From NCBI RefSeq assembly GCF_900167975.1, contig NZ_FUZU01000003.1, positions 1,009,267 through 1,073,266 of the forward strand: a stretch of DNA of 64,000 bases, given 5' to 3'. Made by a program: the position numbers and the translations under genes. The notes under the pieces are model-generated. The model had not been told where the DNA came from. It searched no databases and saw only the letters and a list, made by a program, of their open reading frames with translations. This stretch comes from Ohtaekwangia koreensis (GTDB lineage: Bacteria; Bacteroidota; Bacteroidia; Cytophagales; Cyclobacteriaceae). Numbering within the stretch: the first letter of the stretch is position 1; each line of letters opens with the position of its first letter. Below, in pieces: positions 39,558-48,499 of this stretch.

Positions 39558-42500
39558 TGTATAACTCCCAATCATAACTGCTTGTTGTTTTATTGATTCC
39601 CGGTATTCTATAGTATACCCTTACATTGTATTTACCCTGACGGTAGAACGGGAACGGTTTGGTTAAAATCGTTTCAAGTCTATCCGTTAATCGCTCTGGT
39701 CTATCCACTACATAGTTGGCAACCTGGCGCTGTATGCTCCGGTAATCGGTTAGCATCGTGCGCATCAGGTCATAGCGCATATACCCGCTCAATGGCGCTG
39801 CGATAACTGATGTTGCTTCTGTCATTTCCGGCCCTTCCGCAATTTGTTCAAGAAATGCTGCACGTATAGCAGGCAGACCAAGCAACGATGTATCGCGTGT
39901 TGTTTTGATAGAGCCAAGCAATGGATATCCTTCATATACCAGCGGATATACTCCTTGCTCATACCATTTATTGTTATCAAGTATAGCGGCAGTGGTTACG
40001 AGAGCCGCATATTCATTTTTACCTTCCAATTCGAAACGATCAAAAGGTTCTGGCCCTGTCAGGTATGATTTTAATTCCGTCATATCGCCTGCCTGTGAAG
40101 GTATATTCATGGTAATGCTCAATTTTATACCTGCCATTTTATCCCGGAAAGTATTGTACTTGCTCGTGCGGAATGGTGAACTATATACAGTCTTAACATC
40201 GCGCAATGCCAGTTCTCCTTCTATTCGTTTGGTGGTAAGTGTGTCTCCTCCCTGGAGCTCGGTTTCTACATGCTGAACGTTAGCATCCAAAACAGCCTGC
40301 TGCCTTGGGAAATTCAGAATCGCTATTGTATATACTTTATCATTGAGAAGTCCGGATGGAACAGAGAAATTTACCCGCTTCGAAGAAGCATCATAGCTAA
40401 CCGTTGTTTCCTTATAGTCCTGACTTTCTGTACTCGTCAGACGCAGTAACTGAATCCACTCAGCGCCCGGAGTAAAAAGTTCCGGCTGGCCTTGTTTAAG
40501 CTGAATAAAACCTTGATTATATTCTTGCGGATAAAAATTATATTGTCCTGCTATCGGGTATGAGATCTTCACGTTTGATGCAGGTATATGATCAGGAGCT
40601 TTACCTGTTGTGAAGCTCGTCTCTTTTACTTCTTCTACTTCCTTGCCTTCAAACACCACAGCTTTCCATGTACCGTTCACAAGCTCTTCAAAAGTAATCT
40701 TTACCATTACATCTATTTTCTTTTCAGAAGGAAGAATATCATGTGAGTCAAACGCAGCTACATCCGATTCATCATTCCAGCGAACTGTTCCTTCTACAGG
40801 TGTACTTCCATCACTCACTTTGAAATCAACCAACTTACCGCGGAATGATCGTCTTCGATTTTCGATATCCGTAATGGTAAAGACTTCACCGATCGGAATG
40901 TTGAAGGCAGCCTGCGGTGCATTGAATACATCTACATTATTTTCTCCCTTCACCGGATTTACCTCAGCAATGATGTCTATATCTTCCAAGGGATTGCTGT
41001 TACCAACAATCGTACATTGTTTACCTATCTCAAATTGGAATTTGCAATTACCCTTTACCAAGCCACCCAATATTTTATAATAGCCACCTACGATACCACG
41101 CATCCAGAAAGGATTAGGACCTTTCGTTTGAAGTATGGCAGCGGCACCTATACTGAGTATATCATAGTTACCTTTATAGAAGCGCAGCTTCACTTTGATA
41201 CCGATCTTACCCTCTATATATGCATACGCCTGACCGTTGGCAAACCAACCATTGATACCGATCGTTTCGTCTGAACCTACGCAATGATATTCCTTTGCGT
41301 ATTTCTTGATCATAAAATCTGTACCTATGCCGGCAGCGAATCTGCCATAGAACATCAGGAATTTCAAATCTCCCGTATCCATACTGAAATCTAATCCGAA
41401 GGCAAACCCAAAACCAGATTCAGCTGCATTCAGGTCGCGCATATAGTCAAGATCAGCAGAGGTAATACCAAGTATTTCCGAAACCTGCCTGGGTGGTGAT
41501 GGACTACCCGGAAGATTTTTACCCATCATGAAATAACTCTTCATCTTCAACAACCAGAGTAATTCAATACCAACCGGATCATTGGGCGTACCCACCAACA
41601 TATACCACTCGTCTTTTGAAAAATGCATCACCGCCCAACCCGCTCTGTTGTTCGGGCCTATACCTTTAATGATACCTCCAACTACATTGATATACATTTC
41701 CATGTTGGCATGGAATACATCATTCACATTATCAAACAATATTTTAACACTGGCTGATACCTGCCCTTGCAGTGCTTCCATAAGCTTGCTTCCTTTACCA
41801 CCTACAGCAGCTGCAGCCATTTGTTTTATTTTATCGAGACCTCCCGGTAGGGCTGGAGACATCACTACTATATTTCCGGTAAACGTGACAGAGTTTATAC
41901 CACCATGTCGGTTCAGCATTACCTCCAGCGCTACATCTCCATTATAAGGAGCCTGACTCGGAGTTGCTCCGAATTTTACGAGCGCTTTTATACCGATTGT
42001 GTTTTCATCTGGTATATAAGTAATGCCCGAAGCATTTCTACCCAACGAACTACCTTCAACACTTTGCTTCATCTTTGAATAATAGCCACCACCGAAACCA
42101 TACGCAGAGAAGCCTGGAAATAGAGGAAGTCCACTTTCAAACTCTACAAGAGCATCGGCATACCAGTAGCGGAAGTCCGGAGTCTTACCAAACAGCGCTT
42201 CAACTTTTAAGGATATAACCTGAATTTTACCTGCTATAGATCCTTTGAACCCATCGCCATATATAGGATCGTCTTCAAAGAAGTTGATCATACCCGCGAT
42301 CTCAATAACACCGCCCTTCTTAAAGTTGACACCTATACCTGTTATTTCTACTTTGTCAAATTGCCAGCTCCCTTTTTCCGTGCCGCTAACTTGTCCTTCC
42401 GGAGACGTAACATTCTCCGTCTCGCGTTTACCCCAGACGATAAGTCCTGCTGTTCCGCCAAAACCTTCCTCAGAAGATTTACCCGCTATATTAATTGTGA

Positions 42501-44142
42501 TCTCAAAACCAATACCGATACGATCTGCGCCATCCTTCTTTAATAGTATATTATTAATCACCAACGGATATTTGGAAACTGATTGCTCTTTCCCTTCCTT
42601 ACCAAAGCTTACCTTTTGTATATCGAAATGCGGTGCTTCTGTGCTGATCCGCAATCCTTCAAAACCTATACCATTGAAACTTGCTTTCGGGCCTTTACTT
42701 AAAGCGCTTATGGTAAGCTCACCGTTGAGTATAGCCGTTGGGTAAAACTTATTATCTTTTTCCTTTACTATAATGGTAGAACCTGGTCTCAGGTTAAGAT
42801 CCGCCACCAGCAACGGCAATCTGAGTTCATCCTTTATTGTTACTGAAAATATATAGTTACCATCAGCACTACGCCCAGCCAGATAACCAAACTGTGTCGC
42901 ACTGTTATCCTTTTTCTTTTTGAGATTTGGAACTGAAATCATGCCTCTCAATTCAAAACCTTTAACCTGGTTGGTAACAAATGCAAGTTCCACATGGCTG
43001 ATGGTATAGGCCCATCCACTCATATCACCAACAGACAGTACATTATCGGCAAACACTTCTCCGGTAAATCCCTGGTCATCCAGGATCATGTGCTCTACCC
43101 CTAGCGTTATACGCGACTCATCGCCCTTCTTTTTTGCAAACGAGGGTGGCAAGCGCACCTCAAGACGTTGCATATAAAAGCCTTGCCACAACAACGGTTG
43201 GCCGCCCTGAGTGAAGGGAGATGGATAGTCCTTTGGGAAATCCATACCCGGAGGATTGGCCAGATCACTCCAGTCCATAAAAGCTTGCGTTACCTTAAAA
43301 CCAAAACCACTAAGTCCATTGATCTGGAAAGCCGGTATATTTACACCTACCATCAGATCGTTAAGATTCTGGGCATACGTTGTAAAATTTACCTTTACCC
43401 GTTCCTTGTCATTCGTACTTGCTTTACCTTTTTCATCTTCGGGTATAATCAGGCTTCTGGAAAACTCTACTTCGGCTTCAATGCCAATGCCTTTGAATCC
43501 ATTGCAATCAAACTCGACATAAGTATTGTTACTTCCGCGGATCGTCAACAATGATTTGCCGTTTAATTTTATAACATGATCGCCAATCAGGTATACTTTG
43601 GCATTGCCTGCTATACCACCTTTCTTCGATAAGGGAATTCTGCCATGAAAGGCTATACGATCACTTGTTTTTGGAAACTGAAGTGAAACATATACATCCA
43701 TTATATTTCCCTGTGGTGTCACCGTCATGCGATCAATCAGGATGCTATAGTCAACAGCTCCACCTGAACGCACAACGCCTACCGGCAATTCTATTTCTGC
43801 AAGAGCATCCAGGCTCTCGATGAACCGTTGTGTACCTTGTACTTTATCCAGCAATGTCTGTGCATAGGCACGTTGGTCCTGGACTGAATCAGCAAGATTA
43901 CCTTCAGGTATAAGAATAGGATCGTATGCTGCATCGATTGACTGTATGTAGTTCAATTCATCAAACGTTCGGTATACCGCTGCCTTAACAGAAGTTGGTA
44001 GATCTTTGGGAGGCAATACCACTTTCGTGGAATCGGTGTATGCTGCCCCCGGAAGTATATATAGAAACTGAATTGCAAAAAACAGAACTGACACCAACCG
44101 TACATGTATCCTCATATCATATAACATCTTTCTTACTCCCAA
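39541..44142 (-). CDS. 1533-residue exported protein of unknown family
   Basis: A very large protein with an N-terminal export signal (LVSVLFFAIQFLYI) starting at 44142, or at the ATG at 44115. The bulk is rich in glycine and alternating beta strands (GIGFEITINIAG, YGFGGGYYSKMKQ, GGYYKILGGLVKGNCKFQFE), giving the impression of a long beta-sheet or beta-solenoid body. The last ~400 residues look like Ig-type modules (SFTTGKAPDHIPASNVKISY). I do not recognise a family. The gene begins 4 bases after the stop of the preceding gene and overlaps the FN3 gene, so all three are probably made together. Confidence 0.8.
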   Translation of the reverse strand: MGVRKMLYDMRIHVRLVSVLFFAIQFLYILPGAAYTDSTKVVLPPKDLPTSVKAAVYRTFDELNYIQSIDAAYDPILIPEGNLADSVQDQRAYAQTLLDKVQGTQRFIESLDALAEIELPVGVVRSGGAVDYSILIDRMTVTPQGNIMDVYVSLQFPKTSDRIAFHGRIPLSKKGGIAGNAKVYLIGDHVIKLNGKSLLTIRGSNNTYVEFDCNGFKGIGIEAEVEFSRSLIIPEDEKGKASTNDKERVKVNFTTYAQNLNDLMVGVNIPAFQINGLSGFGFKVTQAFMDWSDLANPPGMDFPKDYPSPFTQGGQPLLWQGFYMQRLEVRLPPSFAKKKGDESRITLGVEHMILDDQGFTGEVFADNVLSVGDMSGWAYTISHVELAFVTNQVKGFELRGMISVPNLKKKKDNSATQFGYLAGRSADGNYIFSVTIKDELRLPLLVADLNLRPGSTIIVKEKDNKFYPTAILNGELTISALSKGPKASFNGIGFEGLRISTEAPHFDIQKVSFGKEGKEQSVSKYPLVINNILLKKDGADRIGIGFEITINIAGKSSEEGFGGTAGLIVWGKRETENVTSPEGQVSGTEKGSWQFDKVEITGIGVNFKKGGVIEIAGMINFFEDDPIYGDGFKGSIAGKIQVISLKVEALFGKTPDFRYWYADALVEFESGLPLFPGFSAYGFGGGYYSKMKQSVEGSSLGRNASGITYIPDENTIGIKALVKFGATPSQAPYNGDVALEVMLNRHGGINSVTFTGNIVVMSPALPGGLDKIKQMAAAAVGGKGSKLMEALQGQVSASVKILFDNVNDVFHANMEMYINVVGGIIKGIGPNNRAGWAVMHFSKDEWYMLVGTPNDPVGIELLWLLKMKSYFMMGKNLPGSPSPPRQVSEILGITSADLDYMRDLNAAESGFGFAFGLDFSMDTGDLKFLMFYGRFAAGIGTDFMIKKYAKEYHCVGSDETIGINGWFANGQAYAYIEGKIGIKVKLRFYKGNYDILSIGAAAILQTKGPNPFWMRGIVGGYYKILGGLVKGNCKFQFEIGKQCTIVGNSNPLEDIDIIAEVNPVKGENNVDVFNAPQAAFNIPIGEVFTITDIENRRRSFRGKLVDFKVSDGSTPVEGTVRWNDESDVAAFDSHDILPSEKKIDVMVKITFEELVNGTWKAVVFEGKEVEEVKETSFTTGKAPDHIPASNVKISYPIAGQYNFYPQEYNQGFIQLKQGQPELFTPGAEWIQLLRLTSTESQDYKETTVSYDASSKRVNFSVPSGLLNDKVYTIAILNFPRQQAVLDANVQHVETELQGGDTLTTKRIEGELALRDVKTVYSSPFRTSKYNTFRDKMAGIKLSITMNIPSQAGDMTELKSYLTGPEPFDRFELEGKNEYAALVTTAAILDNNKWYEQGVYPLVYEGYPLLGSIKTTRDTSLLGLPAIRAAFLEQIAEGPEMTEATSVIAAPLSGYMRYDLMRTMLTDYRSIQRQVANYVVDRPERLTDRLETILTKPFPFYRQGKYNVRVYYRIPGINKTTSSYDWELYNAIPD

Positions 44143-44146
44143 TCGC

Positions 44147-45082
44147 TCAAAACCGATCCCGCAGAATCCTATAGTCTTTGTGCTTTATAAACCATTCGCG
44201 CGCTTTCTTCAAAGCTGCTGTATAATCTTTTGTTTTTATATCACCGCTCTCATCAAGCTCCAACGGGTAGCCTTCAATTACAGGCGCCAACTGCTCCATA
44301 ATGCGATAACCACAGGGAATAGGTTCTTCTCTTTCTGCATCTGCTGATAAACAATTTTTGTCATCGCTTTGCATGGCTTCTACCATATAGCGGATGGCTT
44401 CTGCGTTGCGGGTATATACCAGGTCCGGGAAAATTTTATACACAACATCATCATTCATTGGAAGTTTACGCACACGCTTCATTACTTCATTTATAGCAGA
44501 AACATCATTCATCCGCGATAATGAAACCAGTGCAGCCCAACGGATGGACTGCGCGTTTCCTGCCTGCGTATAGGGACGAATGGTTTCTTTCAGATCCGTT
44601 AGTTCCAGAAAACCTGCGAGCTTCAATACCTGATCAAAGTGTGCTGTTTTTTTACTTACCAGATTTCGTATACTATCTTTTGATGCTGGCGAAAAATCAT
44701 CTTTCCGAAATGTAGTCAGGTAATCCAGTGAAAGGCCGGCATTGCCACTATCTTTATCTTTACAACCTTGCACAAGGTGGCTTACTGCTGTCTGTCGAAG
44801 TGTACTTTGCTTCACACCACCACCGACCTGTTGGAGCATGGTATATACTTTAGAGCGCACCATTACGAGTGTATCATACTGATATACTGGTAATGCTGCT
44901 AATACACTTTTCGCATTTTCAGGAAGCGGAACCTGCGCAGGTATAGAAGGATTCTTACCTTCGCGGATTTCCGCAAAGTATATCTTTAACAATCCTTCCG
45001 GTTGCTGACCGTATGATACCAACGGAAATGCTATTGCTATAAACAATATGATTATCCACCAACGATTTAAACTTTGCCCCAT
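44147..45082 (-). CDS. Exported helical-repeat protein
   Basis: About 311 residues from the ATG at 45082 (MGQSLNRWW), just after the stop of the preceding gene (45090). A longer frame to 45121 would overlap that gene. The signal peptide ends at about SYGQQ. The mature part is alpha-helical with HEAT-like repeats (SIRWAALVSLSRMNDVSAIN, AEAIRYMVEAMQ). No catalytic motif is seen. The position between the TPR-like gene and the 1533-residue gene suggests a scaffold or accessory factor for the same system; that is inference. Confidence 0.75.
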   Translation of the reverse strand: MGQSLNRWWIIILFIAIAFPLVSYGQQPEGLLKIYFAEIREGKNPSIPAQVPLPENAKSVLAALPVYQYDTLVMVRSKVYTMLQQVGGGVKQSTLRQTAVSHLVQGCKDKDSGNAGLSLDYLTTFRKDDFSPASKDSIRNLVSKKTAHFDQVLKLAGFLELTDLKETIRPYTQAGNAQSIRWAALVSLSRMNDVSAINEVMKRVRKLPMNDDVVYKIFPDLVYTRNAEAIRYMVEAMQSDDKNCLSADAEREEPIPCGYRIMEQLAPVIEGYPLELDESGDIKTKDYTAALKKAREWFIKHKDYRILRDRF

Positions 45083-45089
45083 AGCTATA

Positions 45090-46697
45090 TCATCCTTTCG
45101 GTTTACTCTTTGCCCATGCATTATACTCCTTCATCACCTTCACAAAATCCTCACGCTGGTATGCTCCGCTCTTCACGCGCTCCGACAGCTCCGGATAATC
45201 GGCAACAAGCTTCGATACGCCTCTGTTAAAGTTCAGGAACATGACTTCCAGCAACTGATCACCTTTTTTATAGTATATGGTAGACTTTACTATTTTCTCA
45301 GTATGATCGCGCATACTGGTAGTAACGTAACTATATCTATATACCGGGATTGCTCCACTCAACACTCGCTGGCAGAATTTCTTCTCATATAACCACGGTG
45401 TTACGTTCATATCCTTCACCCAGGTGAGTGATTCGCGGACGATGCCTTTATAACAATAACTATGTATCTGAGAAGGGTATATTTCAACACGATTATTGTC
45501 CTTCATAACAACAATCTGATCTTCCAGCCACAACGTATCTCCAAAAGGCATAACATCATGTGAGGGTATAATGAAACGGACGTTAACAGTATCCCCAGGA
45601 GTGATTACAATATAATTGCGGGCGGGGGCTGCACTTGCGCTACCTATAGATGTTGGCTGATTGGTTGACGCAGTCGCTGCAGGCATGCCTGCGATCAAGC
45701 CATTGGCGGCAAACCGTGCGCGTTTGTCCTGTAACATTCGCCTCAGAGAGTGTGCCACCCGCTCAGTTTCACTGGCCGCCTTACGGATTTTTTGCAACCA
45801 TTCTTCGGCTTTGTCAAAATCATTTAAGCCATAGTATGCCAAGGCTATATTGCACTGTATCATTGCTGTTACTTTCTGATCAATGCGTGCTTTTTTATCT
45901 TCGCTCGATTCAAGCAACGCCTTCTCCCACATAGCAATAGCTTCGTTTACTTTTGTTTTAAATGTGTCATCAACATAATCTTTCTTCTTGTCAGCATAAG
46001 TATAGGCTACATATAATAAAGTAAGTGCTTGGGTGAGGTCGCTATACTCATCATTTTTATCTTTTATATAGCCAATCTCAATCCCCTCTAAAACCAAACC
46101 ATACCCGTAGTTACTGAACAGCCAGCTACGGATTTCTTCTTTTCGTTGACTTATGCGTTCGGAACGAAGATTATTTTTAAAGGTGTAATCACGATCGTAC
46201 TCTTTTTCCAAAGCTGTTAGTGAAGACCTGTCAGTCGGATAGAATTTGGTATTAAAGAAACCCGTCAGATCCTGCTCGGTAATTGTCTGCCCTTTTGAAA
46301 CTACACGAATCTTCATTGGGAAGGAGTAGGTAACGTCATACCAGTACTGGTGCAGTGTAGATTTCTTACCGTTCTGCTCCGTCTCCAAAGGCTTATCTCT
46401 CGTTTCTCTGTTGGTAATGGAAAGCTCATTCACAATCAACTCCAACTGCACATCACCGTTTTCCCGCACATTTGTAATACCCGGTATACTCATAGCGCGT
46501 TGAAGTGTATCACGTTGCCACGGTGAAAGATCATCACCTAAATCCTCAAGCCTGCACGAATACGTCCTGACTGACTTATCCAACGGCTTCATCGGGTAAC
46601 GATAAAAGTATATACCCTTTGATTCGTACTTAACGTTCTGAGAAAATGTAATTCCGATAGCCAGGAATAAAAGGCAGGTTGTCAGGATTAAGCGCAT
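45090..46697 (-). CDS. Exported TPR-like protein
   Basis: A 535-residue protein with a clear signal peptide (TTCLLFLAIGITFSQ). The N-terminal half has beta-type segments (DVQLELIVNELSITN). The middle (about 225-320) has helical pairs of TPR type (TMIQCNIALAYYGLNDFDKA, EEWLQKIRKAASE). After a Ser/Thr/Ala linker (about 338-360) a C-terminal beta domain follows (VRFIIPSHDVMPFGDTLWLE). I do not recognise the family. It leads the block of structural genes downstream of the toxin and immunity genes. Confidence 0.78.
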   Translation of the reverse strand: MRLILTTCLLFLAIGITFSQNVKYESKGIYFYRYPMKPLDKSVRTYSCRLEDLGDDLSPWQRDTLQRAMSIPGITNVRENGDVQLELIVNELSITNRETRDKPLETEQNGKKSTLHQYWYDVTYSFPMKIRVVSKGQTITEQDLTGFFNTKFYPTDRSSLTALEKEYDRDYTFKNNLRSERISQRKEEIRSWLFSNYGYGLVLEGIEIGYIKDKNDEYSDLTQALTLLYVAYTYADKKKDYVDDTFKTKVNEAIAMWEKALLESSEDKKARIDQKVTAMIQCNIALAYYGLNDFDKAEEWLQKIRKAASETERVAHSLRRMLQDKRARFAANGLIAGMPAATASTNQPTSIGSASAAPARNYIVITPGDTVNVRFIIPSHDVMPFGDTLWLEDQIVVMKDNNRVEIYPSQIHSYCYKGIVRESLTWVKDMNVTPWLYEKKFCQRVLSGAIPVYRYSYVTTSMRDHTEKIVKSTIYYKKGDQLLEVMFLNFNRGVSKLVADYPELSERVKSGAYQREDFVKVMKEYNAWAKSKPKG

Positions 46698-46814
46698 GTT
46701 ACTATTTTGATTGCTTCATTGTTGTATTCAATTTTTTGGGTCTTTTAATTCTATCTTATTCCATACATATTAAATGAACTACTTCCCGGCTGTATACCAC
46801 TATAGAAGGTAAAA

Positions 46815-47015
46815 CTAAAGTTGAAAAGGTTTATAATTCAAGGCTTTATCAATTACTTCCTCAGCAGTTAGATTCTCAAAGTATATTAAATCAGTTACAG
46901 CAGGATGACGAACATTCTTTTCCAGAATGTCAATCAATTCATTAATCTCATCCTCTGTTTTTCCCTTCGGGCTTGTAATTTCCTTTACAAGTTGAATCAG
47001 TTCTTCTCTCGTCAT
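46815..47015 (-). CDS. Colicin-E/pyocin-type nuclease immunity protein (Im9-like)
   Basis: A 66-residue acidic protein. The order of features matches the Im2/Im7/Im8/Im9 family: EELIQLVKEITSPKGKTEDE (helix I), INELIDILEKNVRHP (helix II, ending in the family's HP), TDLIYF (helix III, with the critical Tyr next to the Asp-Leu-Ile) and a last helix EEVIDKAL. The HP-x(3)-DLIYY pattern is the family's hallmark. These proteins bind and block HNH (colicin E-type) DNases. No matching toxin is encoded beside it apart from the AHH protein, so it may be an orphan immunity gene or a second antidote. Confidence 0.85.
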   Translation of the reverse strand: MTREELIQLVKEITSPKGKTEDEINELIDILEKNVRHPAVTDLIYFENLTAEEVIDKALNYKPFQL

Positions 47016-47135
47016 CGTCAGTATTCTTTAATATCCATATCCATAATGACAACAGGCTCAATATTTCCTTATGATATTTCGGTGTATATAGATTATCCAT
47101 ATCGCTAACTGCGCCTCTTTGGTTGAATTGGTGTC

Positions 47136-47264
47136 TTATGTTGAAGAACGTAATTTCTCAGTCTCCCTAATTTTCAATTGAGAAATATCACCTGATGTAT
47201 TTAGTGAGTATAGAGAGCCAATTTCATCTTTATTTCTTCTTCTTAATTCGTAATACGCCTTCAT
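47136..47264 (-). pseudogene. Truncated N-terminal copy of the AHH immunity gene
   Basis: A 42-codon frame starts MKAYYELRRRNKDEIGSLYS. Bases 47256-47173 are identical to bases 48491-48408, which encode the start of the intact immunity gene. After SGDISQL the sequence diverges and stops within 12 codons. It is the remnant of a third immunity copy, cut after about 30 codons. Confidence 0.85.
47173..47256. repeat. 84-base perfect direct repeat, copy 1
   Basis: Identical over all 84 bases to 48408-48491. It covers the 5' part of the truncated immunity copy. The lack of any difference points to recent duplication or gene conversion. Confidence 0.95.
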
Positions 47265-47286
47265 TCAAGTCCAATGATTTTAAATC

Positions 47287-47809
47287 TTATATTGACGAAA
47301 AATCAACTTCATACTTTTTAAATTCAGATATACTCAATCCCTTTAAATTGCTAACCTCCAATTCATTTTTAACTTTTTCGTTCACAAAAATGCTATAGGC
47401 ATGGCCCCAGAATATATCGTATTCAGTTTTATAGAAATACCGTTCACTTTCATAAAAAAAATCAGTGGTGGTAACAAGCTCCTTTTGTTTATTTCTAAAG
47501 TCCTTATAGTCCGAAAAAAGAACAGGTTTATTGTCAATTTCGACCTTCTCTTTTGTCAACAAATCATACTTTAAAAAGGATGTTTTTGCATAATCAAGTT
47601 CAACTTTGTTATCATATAATAAATGCAATAGAAAGTAGTCAGCCGTTTCAGTATTAGATGATAATGTGATACTACGGAAAGAATGAAGAGGCAAACGAAA
47701 GCAATCGATGATACTCTTCAGCTTAGCTGAGATTGTCTTTCATTCCAACATTATAAATGGCACCATAGCTATCCTTAATACTAGGTTCCAACCGATATTT
47801 TATTTGCAT
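47287..47809 (-). pseudogene. Decayed second copy of the AHH immunity gene
   Basis: The first frame starts at 47809 (MQIKYRLEPSIKDSYGAIYN) and stops at 47723 after 28 codons. Its pattern parallels the start of the intact immunity protein (KYYELRRRNKDEIGSLYSLN). A shifted frame overlaps it and continues to 47287 with LKSIIDCFRLPLHSFRS, ETADYFLLHLL and EYDIFWGHAYSIFVNEKVK, matching the C-terminal half of the intact copy (MEFIKMLNLPAFRVYK, GEYFIFHLL, EFDLLWGFSTLILVNEL). About 60 codons in between are missing and the frame is broken. A short product from the TTG at 47694 cannot be excluded. It begins 6 bases after the intact gene's stop. Confidence 0.8.
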
Positions 47810-47815
47810 TCTCAA

Positions 47816-48499
47816 CTATGGGATTACTTTCGAATACATAATTTTATAAGTATTAAATTCTATAAAATCTAAGACGAATGATTGATCTTCCATTTTTTTT
47901 CGAGTGAGTTCATTCACTAAAATTAACGTTGAGAAACCCCATAGCAAATCAAATTCACGGCGATACACTATTGTATCAAAAGATAATGTCTGCGACTTCT
48001 CTGATACAAGGAGTGATCGTCTTTGTATAAAGTCGTTCTTATTCAAAAAAGCACCTTTCTCAAAGTAACCTTCATTAACATCATTCATAACATTCTTTTT
48101 AAAGAAGATTTGCTCAGAATAATCTATTAAATCAAAAGTGTCCCCTAACAGATGAAAGATAAAATACTCTCCAACATCTAAATGTTGAGTCCTAATTTTA
48201 TAGACTCTGAATGCAGGTAGGTTCAACATTTTAATAAACTCCATTAGTCGATTCGAAACTATCAGAACATGTGCATTTGGACGACCCTTTTGCCAGTAGA
48301 CAAGATCCCCTAATCTTTTCTTTCCAGTTCCGGTTTTAGCATCAATCTCCATTAAGATTTCCGACTCCTTAGGCAACGATTCATTTTCAATACTCTTCTT
48401 TATCTCATTCAATTGAGAAATATCACCTGATGTATTTAGTGAGTATAGAGAGCCAATTTCATCTTTATTTCTTCTTCTTAATTCGTAATACTTTGTCAT
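47816..48499 (-). CDS. Immunity protein for the AHH nuclease toxin
   Basis: A 227-residue protein without a signal peptide, so cytoplasmic. The pattern YYELRRRNKD at the start, AHVLIVSNRLMEFIKMLNLP, then VGEYFIFHLLGDTFDLIDYS, EFDLLWGFSTLILVNELTRK and a final phenylalanine-rich strand recalls the Imm11/Imm43 (DUF1629-like) type of immunity protein in polymorphic-toxin loci; the exact family is uncertain. Its ATG overlaps the toxin stop (ATGA), so it is made together with the toxin. It should bind and block the AHH nuclease domain. Two decayed copies follow directly. Confidence 0.75.
   Translation of the reverse strand: MTKYYELRRRNKDEIGSLYSLNTSGDISQLNEIKKSIENESLPKESEILMEIDAKTGTGKKRLGDLVYWQKGRPNAHVLIVSNRLMEFIKMLNLPAFRVYKIRTQHLDVGEYFIFHLLGDTFDLIDYSEQIFFKKNVMNDVNEGYFEKGAFLNKNDFIQRRSLLVSEKSQTLSFDTIVYRREFDLLWGFSTLILVNELTRKKMEDQSFVLDFIEFNTYKIMYSKVIP
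48408..48491. repeat. 84-base perfect direct repeat, copy 2
   Basis: Identical to 47173-47256; covers codons 3-30 or so of the intact immunity gene. Recombination between the two copies would delete 1235 bases, including the intact gene. Confidence 0.95.

Noticed and set aside
42245..42745. 166-codon open frame on the plus strand
   Set aside because: Antisense to the 1533-residue gene; proline/serine-rich shadow frame.
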